From: an uncultured Eubacteriales bacterium
GTDB taxonomy: Bacteria; Bacillota_A; Clostridia; Christensenellales; Aristaeellaceae
Assembly: GCA_900313545.1 (NCBI GenBank)
Contig: OMRS01000092.1
Coordinates: forward strand, 1 to 30,736
Reading direction: 5' to 3'
DNA length: 30,736 bases
Below are positions 23,384 to 30,736 of this stretch, piece after piece (the first letter of the stretch is position 1; every line of letters begins with the position of its first letter). The position numbers and the translations under genes are program-made. The notes beneath the pieces were generated by a model. It saw only the letters and a program-made list of their open reading frames with translations. It was not told where the DNA came from and ran no database searches.

Positions 23384-23496
23384 CAGAATTCGCGCTGTGT
23401 CAGGAAGATGCCAGGCTAATGAACCTGCCGCAACGGCCCGGGTAACGTTTCCGGGGAGGGCATCCCGGCCCTGTACCTCCTCTCCCGGGAAGCGGG

Positions 23497-24147
23497 TCAT
23501 TCCGCGACGGGACTGCCATCCTGCTCCGCATTGATCTCGTGCATGTATTTATAGAGGGTATAGCGCGAAATGTTCAGCCACTGCGCCACCACCACCACCG
23601 ACTTCTGATAGGTGAACGCCCTGCGCTTGTAGAGCATGCGGATCACCCGCATCCTGTCCTCCTTGTGCATCTCCTTCGGGTCCTTGCCCACGGCGCTGAT
23701 GCATTCCCTCAGGACCTCCTCCAGCTGGCTTTTGGCATCCCTCATCAGGGTCTGCTGCAGCTCGCCGCTGGTGGCCGTCAGTTCATCCAGGGCCCTCTTG
23801 GCCCTCACCAGGTCAGTGATGTCAATGTTGATGCCCAGGGCATAATGATAGTCTTCACCCACGGCATTGAAGGTGGTGCTTTTGAGGAATCTGCCATCCC
23901 GGGAGATCACCAGCTGGTTCGTGTAGTCCTTGTTGGAGTAGATGCTGGGATCGTAATCCCCGATATCGCCAAAGATGTCCACCGTGGACCCCACGTCCCG
24001 GTTGGTCACGCTGCCGTTGAAGATAGCCACAATGGGATGGTCCGGCCGGGTCATGTCATGCACGATGGTTTCACAGTTCGGACCGAACATGTCGGCAATT
24101 CCCCTTGCTTCTCCCTTGAGAAATTCCAGCATTGCGTCTTTCTTCAT
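23497..24147 (-). CDS. YheO-type PAS/HTH transcriptional regulator
   Basis: A 216-residue protein from ATG 24147, chosen because GAGGAGG lies five nt upstream; the longer frame to 24207 overlaps the preceding gene and is not family-like. Residues 5-115 form the YheO-like PAS domain (FGPNCETIVHDMTRPDHPIV, STVDIFGDIG, DGRFLKSTTF, YALGINIDITDL). Residues 155-205 form the HTH_22-type DNA-binding region (KRRAFTYQKSVVVVAQWLNI then SRYTLYKYMHEI). DauR, a characterised member, controls D-arginine catabolism; the ligand here is unknown. It is the last gene of the glycosyltransferase operon, 10 nt after the third GT-C gene, so it probably regulates this operon or is co-expressed with it. Confidence 0.9.
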   Translation of the reverse strand: MKKDAMLEFLKGEARGIADMFGPNCETIVHDMTRPDHPIVAIFNGSVTNRDVGSTVDIFGDIGDYDPSIYSNKDYTNQLVISRDGRFLKSTTFNAVGEDYHYALGINIDITDLVRAKRALDELTATSGELQQTLMRDAKSQLEEVLRECISAVGKDPKEMHKEDRMRVIRMLYKRRAFTYQKSVVVVAQWLNISRYTLYKYMHEINAEQDGSPVAE

Positions 24148-24157
24148 TCTTTCCTCC

Positions 24158-25480
24158 TCATGGCAGACATGAACTCCCTGCAGAATGTGTGCGCTTTCCC
24201 GCTGCAAGCAGGCATACCGCCGCAGGAATCATCAGGGAGGCAACCCCCAGGGGAACCGCGGTCTGCAGATATGCGCTGAAGCTGGAGAGGATCACCAGCA
24301 GCGCCGCAGGCAGCGTCCTGCGGTCCCGGGCAGTCAGAGCCAGACACAGGGCTTCGCCAAGATAAAAATACCTTTCGTGCATCCTTGGCAGGAAGTATAC
24401 CACACAAAGGACTGTCACACATGCATAAAACAGAGTATTGTCCCGGTCCGCCTCCTCCGAGGCAAACCGGCACTGCCAGAGGATCGCGGAACCCATGGCC
24501 AGCAGGATGCCCAGAGTACCGTAGGCGTAACTGTCCAGCCCCTGGCTGTTCAGCAGCGCAAAGAACCCGGGGGATCCGTAGTTGAGCCCCGTGTAAATCC
24601 CGGTCTGGGTGGTATAAATCGACAGGATACCGCCTATGCTTTTCCCGCCCGCAAGCGCCGGAACCGCACAGACAAGCAGCGTAAGCACGAAAACCCCGAT
24701 CCCCCGCAGGTCCAGTTTCCGGTGGAACCACAGCGCCGGGATCACCGGGAAGAGGAAGACCGCCTGAAGCTTGAAGGACAGGGACAGAGCAAACAGCGCC
24801 GAGGCGGCAAGCGGACGATCCTGCATGCAAGCGGAAAGAGCCAGCAGCGCGCAGGCGCAGAACAGACTGTCACACTGGGCAAACATGCTGCCATTGAGTA
24901 CAAAGGTAGGAACAAGCAGCGCAGCGCCAAAGGCCATTTCCGCCCTCCCGGGCTGCGAGAGGCGCACCACGCCCCAGGCCAGCAGCACATCCCCCACAAA
25001 GCTCACCGTCTTGACGGCATACAGAGGGGAGACCGGCAGGCGGCTGATCAGGAAGAGGATGTACTGGTAAAGCACCTGGTACTCCCCCACATTCCTGCGC
25101 ATGGCCCCGGAAAAGGTGTTTTCCCTGAAGATCCGGATCCAGTCCGACAGGTAGAACTCAAAATCGCCATTGGCCCGGTCCAGAAAGAGCAGCCGGGCAA
25201 ACATGCCGCACAGCACCAGCGTCAGCCCCAGGCACACGTGGAAAAGGGATTCCTGCCTGCGCTCCATTTCCCTGAGGACAAACAGGCATCCCAGCGCCAT
25301 GGGCAGCGCCAGCATCAGCAGCGTCAGCAGCCGTACGCCGCCCTCCCCCGCCTGCGCGAGGTGCTTGCGGGAGGCCAGCAGGACAAACAGCAGGACAACG
25401 GCGCCGCCAAGGCATTTGGGCAGGATTCCACGTGCAGGTTTGCCCAGGAACTTCCTCAGCCACTCATCCGCTGATTTCAT
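24158..25480 (-). CDS. GT-C membrane glycosyltransferase (GT87-like), third of three tandem paralogues
   Basis: A 440-residue protein with about ten to eleven membrane helices. The first extracytoplasmic loop has DRANGDFEFYLSDW (101-114), whose acidic residues are where the catalytic base of GT-C enzymes sits. FNGSMFAQCDSLF follows in mid-protein, then SFKLQAVFLFPV, and LPRMHERYFYL near the C-terminus; these motifs recur in polyprenyl-phosphate-sugar dependent mannosyltransferase-like proteins. It probably moves a sugar from a lipid carrier onto a surface glycan outside the membrane. It overlaps the middle paralogue by 17 bases. A GAAGGAAGGGG site precedes the ATG. Donor and acceptor are not readable. 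Confidence 0.82.
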   Translation of the reverse strand: MKSADEWLRKFLGKPARGILPKCLGGAVVLLFVLLASRKHLAQAGEGGVRLLTLLMLALPMALGCLFVLREMERRQESLFHVCLGLTLVLCGMFARLLFLDRANGDFEFYLSDWIRIFRENTFSGAMRRNVGEYQVLYQYILFLISRLPVSPLYAVKTVSFVGDVLLAWGVVRLSQPGRAEMAFGAALLVPTFVLNGSMFAQCDSLFCACALLALSACMQDRPLAASALFALSLSFKLQAVFLFPVIPALWFHRKLDLRGIGVFVLTLLVCAVPALAGGKSIGGILSIYTTQTGIYTGLNYGSPGFFALLNSQGLDSYAYGTLGILLAMGSAILWQCRFASEEADRDNTLFYACVTVLCVVYFLPRMHERYFYLGEALCLALTARDRRTLPAALLVILSSFSAYLQTAVPLGVASLMIPAAVCLLAAGKRTHSAGSSCLP

Positions 25481-26831
25481 GACGAGCCCCTTCCTTCAGC
25501 GCATCCACCAGCCGTACGGCCGTAAAGGTGGCCGCCCCGATGGCCAGCAGACTCAGCACGCTCAGGGGGAGCACCTCCAGGTTGAAGATCGCTGCCAGAT
25601 AGCAGCACAAAGAGACCACCTCCAAGGCCAGGGCCGTCAGGACGCCTTCGCGGGTGTCCACCAGCGTCAGGGAGAGCATCCCTGCCATGAACAGGCTCCT
25701 TGCCGTCTGCTGGGGCAGTACCAGGGGCAGCCCGCAGCACAGCAGCAGGGCGGACAGCAGCCAGACCCGCTCCCCTTCCACGCGGGAGGTGATCAGCAGC
25801 GCCGCCACAATCAGTGCGCAGGCAAAGGCAAAGTACATGCCCATGCCGCTGAATTCCCGATAGGAGGCGATGTTCATGAGGCCGAAGACGCCTGCCGCAT
25901 GGTCCGTCAGACCCGCGCCTTCATAAGTAAAGTCCTGGATCTGGACGGCATAGCGTCCAAACACCGCTTCCCATCCCTGCCCGTCCAGCAGGAAGGGGAT
26001 CTGGGGGATCACATATCCCGCCAGGCCGCACAGGGGGTGCCACAGGGCGATGCGCTTCTTCATGTACAGCGGAATCATGAGCGGTGCCAGCATCAGGGCC
26101 TGCAGCCGGAAAGCGCCGGCCATACCCACCAGCAGGCATCCCCAGAATTTTCCCTCCAGCATACCCACAAGCCCCCACAGGGCCAGCGCGCAGAACAGGG
26201 CGTCAAACTCCATCCAGCATCCGCCGTTGAGGAGAGCTGTGGGCATCAGGGTGCACAGCAGCATGCCGCAGATGGATGCCACCTTTCCCGCGCCGCCCCG
26301 CAGCGCAAGGCGCAGCACCGCCATGGCCACCGCGCACTGGCAGGCAAAGTCGATGAGCTTGAGAGCGTACATCTGCGAGAAATTCTCGATACGGGAAACC
26401 AGTGCCATGACCAGCAGGTAGCCGCCGGACCAGTTGCCCTCTTGCCAGGCCATGGCCGTCAGCAGATCATAGGGCCACATGCCTTCCAGCATCGGGGTGA
26501 TGACCTTGCTCATGCGTCCCGGTGCTACATCCATCATGCCCACATGGGCCAGTCCCGCCGCGCCGCAGGCAAGCGCCAGCATCAGCAGCAGCACCGTCTT
26601 TTTGCAGGGCATCACCCTCCAGGCCGTCACGCACAGCAAAAGCACGCACGCGCCGCTGACCAGAGCGCACACCATGGCCCCGCCGGCCTGGTATTTCAGG
26701 CTGGCAGCCACCGCGACATACAGTCCCGCCAGCACCGCCAGCAAAACCGTTCTCCCGGTCATTCCCAGCTCGCTGAACATGGCCGTACGGAACACGTCCG
26801 GCAGTTCTTTTCTTGTTTTGTTATCCATCAT
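25464..26831 (-). CDS. GT-C-like membrane protein with degenerate motifs, middle paralogue
   Basis: A 455-residue protein from ATG 26831, which overlaps the upstream stop by four bases (ATGA). The ORF is open farther upstream to 27038, but that part lies inside the upstream gene and is not hydrophobic. It clearly aligns with its neighbours (LVMALVSRIENFSQMYALKLID, AGAFRLQALMLAPLMIPLYM), but the shared motifs are altered: the acidic DxxxGDFEF/SDDYE segment is replaced by MMDVAPGRMSKVI; WGQCD/AQCD becomes MEFD (207-210); and LPKMHERY becomes LPQQTARS. It therefore may be a non-catalytic partner, a transporter-like helper, or an enzyme of altered specificity. Membrane topology is kept, as is the full length, so this is not a decaying gene. 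Confidence 0.78.
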   Translation of the reverse strand: MMDNKTRKELPDVFRTAMFSELGMTGRTVLLAVLAGLYVAVAASLKYQAGGAMVCALVSGACVLLLCVTAWRVMPCKKTVLLLMLALACGAAGLAHVGMMDVAPGRMSKVITPMLEGMWPYDLLTAMAWQEGNWSGGYLLVMALVSRIENFSQMYALKLIDFACQCAVAMAVLRLALRGGAGKVASICGMLLCTLMPTALLNGGCWMEFDALFCALALWGLVGMLEGKFWGCLLVGMAGAFRLQALMLAPLMIPLYMKKRIALWHPLCGLAGYVIPQIPFLLDGQGWEAVFGRYAVQIQDFTYEGAGLTDHAAGVFGLMNIASYREFSGMGMYFAFACALIVAALLITSRVEGERVWLLSALLLCCGLPLVLPQQTARSLFMAGMLSLTLVDTREGVLTALALEVVSLCCYLAAIFNLEVLPLSVLSLLAIGAATFTAVRLVDALKEGARHEISG

Positions 26832-28240
26832 GCTTTCACCTCCGCCAGCGCGGCGTTTTTGCTGCTGCGCAGGGTATCCACCAGAGAGAAGGCCGCCAGC
26901 ACCACACCCGCACCCATGAACAGCGCCGACCATTTGAGCTCCATGATCTCCTTTCCGTTCAGGGCGCCGGTATAGCAGATATAGGAGGCCATCCCAAAGA
27001 GCAGCGGCAGCGCGGCGCGCCTGCGGTTGAACAGGCACACGGTCAGCGCCAGCAGGTCCGCCATGAAGGTGTAGCGCTCATGCATCTTGGGCAGCAGATA
27101 GGGAATGCCGCCGGTCAGCACCAGCGCGGAGAGGATCACCGCCTCATCCGTCAGGGCATCCCGGTAGAGAATCAGCAGCACGCACACGCCGGCCATATAG
27201 GCAAGGGCCATCATCATGGCCATATTGGAGAACATGTTGTAGATCACGTTTTCCATGCCCTTGATGCGCGGGAAGATTTCGTAGAGCGAAGGTCCGTTCA
27301 TGGTGAGGAAGTTGTAGTTTGCCGCCTGCTGCAGGTACACCGTGAGCACATGGTGCAGGGATTTTCCTCCCCACAGGGCGGGAATCATCATGACCATATA
27401 GGCCGCAGGGATCATCAGCAGGTTCCACAGCTTCACATCCCTGCGCAGCCACAGGGGCAGCAGCACCGGCAGGATAAACACCGTCTGGAACTTGAAGGAC
27501 AGCGCCACACCCACCAGACCCATGCTCAGCGCACCGCGGCCCTTGAGGGCGTGGAAGAGCGCCAGCAGACAAAAACCGGAATAGATCACGTCGCACTGTC
27601 CCCAGTAGGCCCCGTTGAAGACCAGCGTGGGCAGCAGCAGGGTCATGTGGAAGGCCAGGAGCCGGTAATGGCCGGAGCGCAGCTTCAAAGAGGAAAGCTT
27701 CATGACACTGTAGGCCATGAGTCCCTCCGCCGCCATGGAGACGGCCTTGATCATGTACATCCAGGGATAGTTCTTGAGGCGTGAAATCAGCAGGAGAATA
27801 TACAGGTAGGGCGGCGAGTAGTCACTGCCGATATAGGTGCCCAGACCCTGCTTGAGCGTCAGGGCCTCGTATTCCTCCAGCCATCCGGACAGGAAGATCT
27901 CATAGTCGTCGCTGACATAGTCCAGCAGCGAAATCTTGCCCAGCACCACGCAGCCGGTGATGACCGTCAGAAGCAGCCAGGTCATCACCGAGACGTTTCC
28001 CCCTTCCCTGAACTGGAAGAGCATCAGGATCAGGAAGACCACGGTAAAGCTCACCATGGCCAGGTTGTACAGGGGCTCAAAATTGAAGCTCACCGCATCA
28101 TCAATGGCGGCATAGCGGGCATTTCTGGCAAAAAAGGCGAAGATCACCACGGACAGCGCCAGCAGAATCAGCCTCACCGGAAGTGTGCACTTCTTCTCCA
28201 TCAGCCGCCTCAGGCCGCCTCCCACAGGTGTTTCAGTCAT
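26828..28240 (-). CDS. GT-C membrane glycosyltransferase (GT87-like), first of three tandem paralogues
   Basis: A 470-residue protein from ATG 28240, which has AGGAGG eight nt upstream; the frame extends to 28270 but without a ribosome binding site. It starts eight bases inside the end of the reductase gene. It has ten or more membrane helices. Motifs: LLDYVSDDYEIFLSGW (105-120) in the first outer loop, FNGAYWGQCDVIY, SFKFQTVFILPVLLP and LLPKMHERYTFMADLLALT. These match the third paralogue closely and support an active lipid-carrier-dependent sugar transferase. Substrate unknown. Confidence 0.82.
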   Translation of the reverse strand: MTETPVGGGLRRLMEKKCTLPVRLILLALSVVIFAFFARNARYAAIDDAVSFNFEPLYNLAMVSFTVVFLILMLFQFREGGNVSVMTWLLLTVITGCVVLGKISLLDYVSDDYEIFLSGWLEEYEALTLKQGLGTYIGSDYSPPYLYILLLISRLKNYPWMYMIKAVSMAAEGLMAYSVMKLSSLKLRSGHYRLLAFHMTLLLPTLVFNGAYWGQCDVIYSGFCLLALFHALKGRGALSMGLVGVALSFKFQTVFILPVLLPLWLRRDVKLWNLLMIPAAYMVMMIPALWGGKSLHHVLTVYLQQAANYNFLTMNGPSLYEIFPRIKGMENVIYNMFSNMAMMMALAYMAGVCVLLILYRDALTDEAVILSALVLTGGIPYLLPKMHERYTFMADLLALTVCLFNRRRAALPLLFGMASYICYTGALNGKEIMELKWSALFMGAGVVLAAFSLVDTLRSSKNAALAEVKA

Positions 28241-29261
28241 CCAACGTTCCTCCTTCTGACAGGCGGACAATCCGGTCCCAGGTTTCCTGCGTCACCGGAA
28301 TCCCCTCCTTTTGATGTGTTTCCCTGATCTTTTGAAGATGCTGCCCCGGCAGGTGCATTTCCGGGGAACCCGGCGAGCGCCTCACCTGCTGCAGGAAGTC
28401 CATGGTCTGGCGGATGGACGCATCGATATGGTCTGCATCCAGTGCGCGCCGGTTGTCGATGGCCACAAAGATCTGACTCACGCCCCGCTCCCGGACAGCG
28501 GACGCCCCGATCTGCCGGGAGGTCCGTCCATCGCTGGCGGAGGCCACCACCAGATCGATCATCATGGACAGGGCATTGCCCTTCCACTGCGCCATGGGCA
28601 GCAGAAGCCCGCCCTCAAGGATCTCCCGGGGGTCATCCGTCGGTTCCCCCTTCCGGTCCACCCCGTAGCATCCATCCAGTTTCTGTCCCTGCTGGGCCAG
28701 GATCTCCAGCTTCCCGTAGGCGATCTGGCTGACCGCCATGTCCAGAAGCAGGCTTCCCTCCGGGCCCGGCAGTGCAATGGCAAAGGGGTTGTTTCCGGTG
28801 GAGGGTTCCAGGGCGCCATACGCGGCCAGGTTCATACAGGTATTGGTCGCACACAGCCCGATGAACCCCCTGTCCGCCATCTCCAGGGCATAGCGCCCCG
28901 CCCTCAGCCAGTGGCTGTTGTTGCGCAGGGCGCAGCATCCGATGCCGTGCTCCCCGGCCAGTTCCGCCGCGCGCCGGGCCATCTGCCGGGCAATGAGGGG
29001 CCCCACGCCGAAATCTCCGTCCCAGACCTCAAAGGCCCCCAGGGCTCCCACACGCCTTGCCTCAAGAACCGTCCGGTCCGAGATGCCGCTTTGAAGGTCA
29101 TGGACAAACCTGGGAAAGCGGTTCATGCCATGGCTGTGGATGCCGTCCATGGAGTTGCCGGCGAAGATTTCCGCCATCTCGCGGGCAGGCCCCTCATCAA
29201 GGAGGCCCTGCAGGGCCCTTTGCATGGTCCGCACAGCCTCATCATATCCTACGCGGATCAT
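28233..29261 (-). CDS. dlgD: Ldh/YlbC-type oxidoreductase, 2,3-diketo-L-gulonate reductase-like
   Basis: A 342-residue member of the malate/L-lactate dehydrogenase 2 family. It resembles E. coli YiaK/DlgD along its length as I recall that sequence: GIHSHGMNRFPRFVHDLQSG with the catalytic His at 44, HGIGCCALRNNSHWLRAGRYA for nicotinamide binding, GNNPFAIALPG, SYGxLE-like AYGKLEI, LPMAQWKGNALSMMIDL and GVSQIFVAIDN. The family enzyme reduces 2,3-diketo-L-gulonate to 3-dehydro-L-gulonate with NADH in the cytosol. No other ascorbate or gulonate genes lie nearby, so the true substrate may be another sugar 2-oxo acid. Its ATG overlaps the PfkB gene stop by four bases, so the two are translated together. 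Confidence 0.83.
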   Translation of the reverse strand: MIRVGYDEAVRTMQRALQGLLDEGPAREMAEIFAGNSMDGIHSHGMNRFPRFVHDLQSGISDRTVLEARRVGALGAFEVWDGDFGVGPLIARQMARRAAELAGEHGIGCCALRNNSHWLRAGRYALEMADRGFIGLCATNTCMNLAAYGALEPSTGNNPFAIALPGPEGSLLLDMAVSQIAYGKLEILAQQGQKLDGCYGVDRKGEPTDDPREILEGGLLLPMAQWKGNALSMMIDLVVASASDGRTSRQIGASAVRERGVSQIFVAIDNRRALDADHIDASIRQTMDFLQQVRRSPGSPEMHLPGQHLQKIRETHQKEGIPVTQETWDRIVRLSEGGTLDD

Positions 29262-30199
29262 CTTCCGTCCTCCTCCATCTCCCGGACCCGGATGTTCCCC
29301 AGCAGCTCCAGGACCCGTTCCCTTTTCACCGTTCCCACCCCGGGATCCTCCGCATTGGCGGCTCCGCAGGCCATGGACAGCGCCAGGACTTCCTCCTCCG
29401 ATGCGCCCCTGTGCACCGCTGACAGGGCTCCGGCAAAGGCCGCGTCCCCGCTGCCCACGCTCGAGCGCAGACGCACCCGGGGCAGTTCGGCTTTCAGGGC
29501 ACGGCGGGGCGTCACCAGCAGTCCGCCGTCCCCGCCCATGGAGATCACCAGCCGCTCAAAGGGCGGCATCACGCCCCGGGCGAGGCGGCACAGTTTCCCG
29601 GGATCCCGGGTCCGCTCTACGCCGGCCAGGGCGCACAGTTCCCGCTCATTGGGCTTTCCCAGCACATATCCGGGCGCGTTCAGGCTGGCCTTCAGGTACC
29701 GGTCCTGGCAGTCCACGGCGCACTGGGCTCCCTTCTCATCCGCCAGCGCGCCGATGCGCGCATACAGGTCCGCAGGTGCCCCCTGGGGCAGGGAGCCCGA
29801 GCAGGCCACCACGTCCCCGGGGCGCAGCATCCCCTCAAGGGTCTGATAAAGGCTGCGCAGATTCTCTCCGGTCACGCTGAAGCCCTGTTCGGAGATGACG
29901 GTCTCCCGCCCGCTGTCCGGGTCGATGACATTCACCGTGCTGCGCACGCTCCCCTCCACCTCCAGAAAGGTACACGGGCACCGCATGCTCATCTCCCTCC
30001 GGATGCCCTCTCCGCCCATGCCCATCCAGGCCACCAGGTGCACCTCTTCTCCCAGCTGGCTGAGCACCCGGGCCGCATTGACGCCCTTGCCGCCGGGGTA
30101 GGTTTCGGGACGCTGTCCGGGGTAATCCTCCCCGGCAGCAAAGCCCGGAATCCGAAACACCCTGTCCACGGCAGGGTTCAGGCACAGCATTACTATCAT
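29258..30199 (-). CDS. PfkB family sugar kinase, 1-phosphofructokinase-like
   Basis: A 313-residue ribokinase-fold kinase of normal length. The sugar-phosphate site is YPGGKGVNAARVL (35-47), followed by SGSLPQGAP and the catalytic anion hole VGSGDAAFAG with base D252 (usual motif GAGD, here GSGD). The GKPNERELCALAG segment is typical of the hexose-phosphate kinases FruK, LacC and PfkB rather than ribokinase. It probably phosphorylates fructose 1-phosphate, tagatose 6-phosphate or a related sugar phosphate in the cytosol. It follows the upstream glycosyltransferase gene with one base between stop and start. No PTS genes are near, which argues against a classical fructose operon. Confidence 0.87.
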   Translation of the reverse strand: MIVMLCLNPAVDRVFRIPGFAAGEDYPGQRPETYPGGKGVNAARVLSQLGEEVHLVAWMGMGGEGIRREMSMRCPCTFLEVEGSVRSTVNVIDPDSGRETVISEQGFSVTGENLRSLYQTLEGMLRPGDVVACSGSLPQGAPADLYARIGALADEKGAQCAVDCQDRYLKASLNAPGYVLGKPNERELCALAGVERTRDPGKLCRLARGVMPPFERLVISMGGDGGLLVTPRRALKAELPRVRLRSSVGSGDAAFAGALSAVHRGASEEEVLALSMACGAANAEDPGVGTVKRERVLELLGNIRVREMEEDGR

Positions 30200-30200
30200 T

Positions 30201-30736
30201 TCAGTATACCTCGATCACGATCATATAGCCGTAGACCCAGACGGCCAACAGCAGGGAGAACAGGACAATGGCCGCCGTATAGCGTTTTCCCGTTCCCAGC
30301 ACGTCCCCCAGCATCAGGGGCCAGGTGGCCATGGCATACAGGTAGCGGGGCGCCGACAGCAGCCAGGTGGGGGAAATCACCACCAGGGCATACACCAGGC
30401 TCCACGCGGCCAGGTCAAAGGGCAGATGCGGCAGCCTGAACATCATCAGCAGCAGGGTCAAAAGAATGACCACCAGCTGCGCCCCCCAGAGGAACCAGTG
30501 GTCCGTTTCCCCCGCGGTATCCATAAAGTAGTTCACGGTGTTCTCCACCGAGTTCCAGAACGTCCCGGCCTCCTGATGCCAGTTCTCCCTCTGGTAGGTC
30601 AGATAGGTAAAGGGGGCACCCGTCACCAGGACGTTGATCAGCCAGTACATCGCCAGACCCGCAAACACCATCAGGGCCTGTGCAAGGAACGCAGCCATGA
30701 CCCTGGGCCGCCGCCTGCCGCAGATCTCCCGCAGCA
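30201..30736 (-). CDS. PIG-V-like membrane mannosyltransferase (partial, N-terminus beyond the right edge)
   Basis: The frame stays open to the right edge, so only the last 178 residues or so are seen; the ATG at 30698 is internal. The visible part has about five membrane helices. GAPFTYLTYQRENWHQ follows the first complete helix, and SAPRYLYAMATWPLMLG lies near the end. The latter resembles the RY-x-hydrophobic motif of PIG-V-type GT-C mannosyltransferases in Firmicutes. It should act on a lipid-linked sugar donor at the outer face of the membrane. It is the most upstream visible gene of the operon that runs to the YheO-type regulator. Confidence 0.75.
   Translation of the reverse strand, partial: LREICGRRRPRVMAAFLAQALMVFAGLAMYWLINVLVTGAPFTYLTYQRENWHQEAGTFWNSVENTVNYFMDTAGETDHWFLWGAQLVVILLTLLLMMFRLPHLPFDLAAWSLVYALVVISPTWLLSAPRYLYAMATWPLMLGDVLGTGKRYTAAIVLFSLLLAVWVYGYMIVIEVY

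Larger units (their letters stand above)
22162..23496. other. Gene-poor 1.3-kb interval
   Basis: No protein family, tRNA, rRNA, tmRNA, RNase P or SRP RNA signature was recognised here. All frames on both strands are broken into short pieces with composition unlike the neighbouring genes. It holds the ychF leader, a minus-strand promoter candidate with an inverted repeat (22844-22873), a doubtful 126-codon frame (22424-22804), and a long hairpin (23336-23383). It may be decayed coding sequence, since the minus-strand frame around 22657-22780 reads protein-like (KPKRLEMDVISSPAAHSVQD) before a stop and the neighbouring frame takes over. It could also be an untranslated RNA. Confidence 0.6.

Noticed and set aside
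25170..26975. A 601-codon plus-strand open frame, with similar ones at 407-1849, 14046-15662, 16468-17973 and 28311-29846
   Set aside because: All are antisense to clear membrane-protein, transporter or enzyme genes and carry low-complexity His/Gln/Gly/Arg sequence; none has a convincing ribosome binding site or promoter.

Overview
The window looks like chromosomal DNA of a fairly GC-rich anaerobic Firmicute (Clostridia, probably a gut lineage). The evidence is near-consensus TTGACA/TATAAT promoters with 17-18 nt spacers, AGGAGG-type ribosome binding sites, long-form HPF, PadR and Lrp regulators, a ferredoxin-rich monomeric [FeFe] hydrogenase, a GH65 phosphorylase with its sugar ABC transporter, and an Mrp/Mbx-type ion-pumping membrane arm. 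A finer taxonomic call would be a guess. All genes except one tRNA-Arg run on the minus strand, so the biological reading direction is right to left. Both ends of the window cut a gene.

Positions 1-6.9 kb (read from 6.9 kb down): a strong promoter at 6916-6944 drives two tandem D-amino-acid aminotransferase paralogues. These are followed, with no visible terminator, by eight tightly packed membrane-subunit genes: MrpE, F, G, MbhD-type, MbhE-MnhB fusion, MrpC, and two MrpD/NuoN/NuoM-like antiporter subunits. This order matches the membrane arm of archaeal/bacterial Mbx/Mbs-type respiratory complexes better than a free-standing Mrp antiporter. The electron-transfer module would lie beyond the left edge.

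6.95-7.47 kb: a five-tRNA operon (Val-Asp-Phe-Gly-Cys) with its own promoter and terminator. 7.6-11.35 kb: hpf, a GTG-start Nudix hydrolase, and an apparent envelope-stress module (PadR repressor, DUF4097-type protein, two tiny membrane proteins). 11.4-12.3 kb: a monocistronic Lrp/AsnC regulator and, divergently, tRNA-Arg(ACG).

12.4-18.0 kb: a sugar uptake and phosphorolysis operon of solute-binding protein, two permeases and a GH65 disaccharide phosphorylase. Internal hairpins after the binding protein and before the phosphorylase probably set the stoichiometry. No ABC ATPase and no beta-phosphoglucomutase are present. 18.1-22.2 kb: ychF, a group-B-like [FeFe] hydrogenase and a GT-C-like multi-pass membrane protein.

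22.2-23.5 kb is a gene-poor gap with a candidate regulated promoter and a long perfect-armed hairpin. 23.5-30.7 kb is one overlapping operon: a PIG-V-like membrane glycosyltransferase (partial), a PfkB sugar kinase, a 2,3-diketo-L-gulonate reductase-like enzyme, three tandem GT-C membrane glycosyltransferase paralogues (the middle one having lost the motifs its sisters share), and a YheO-type PAS/HTH regulator.
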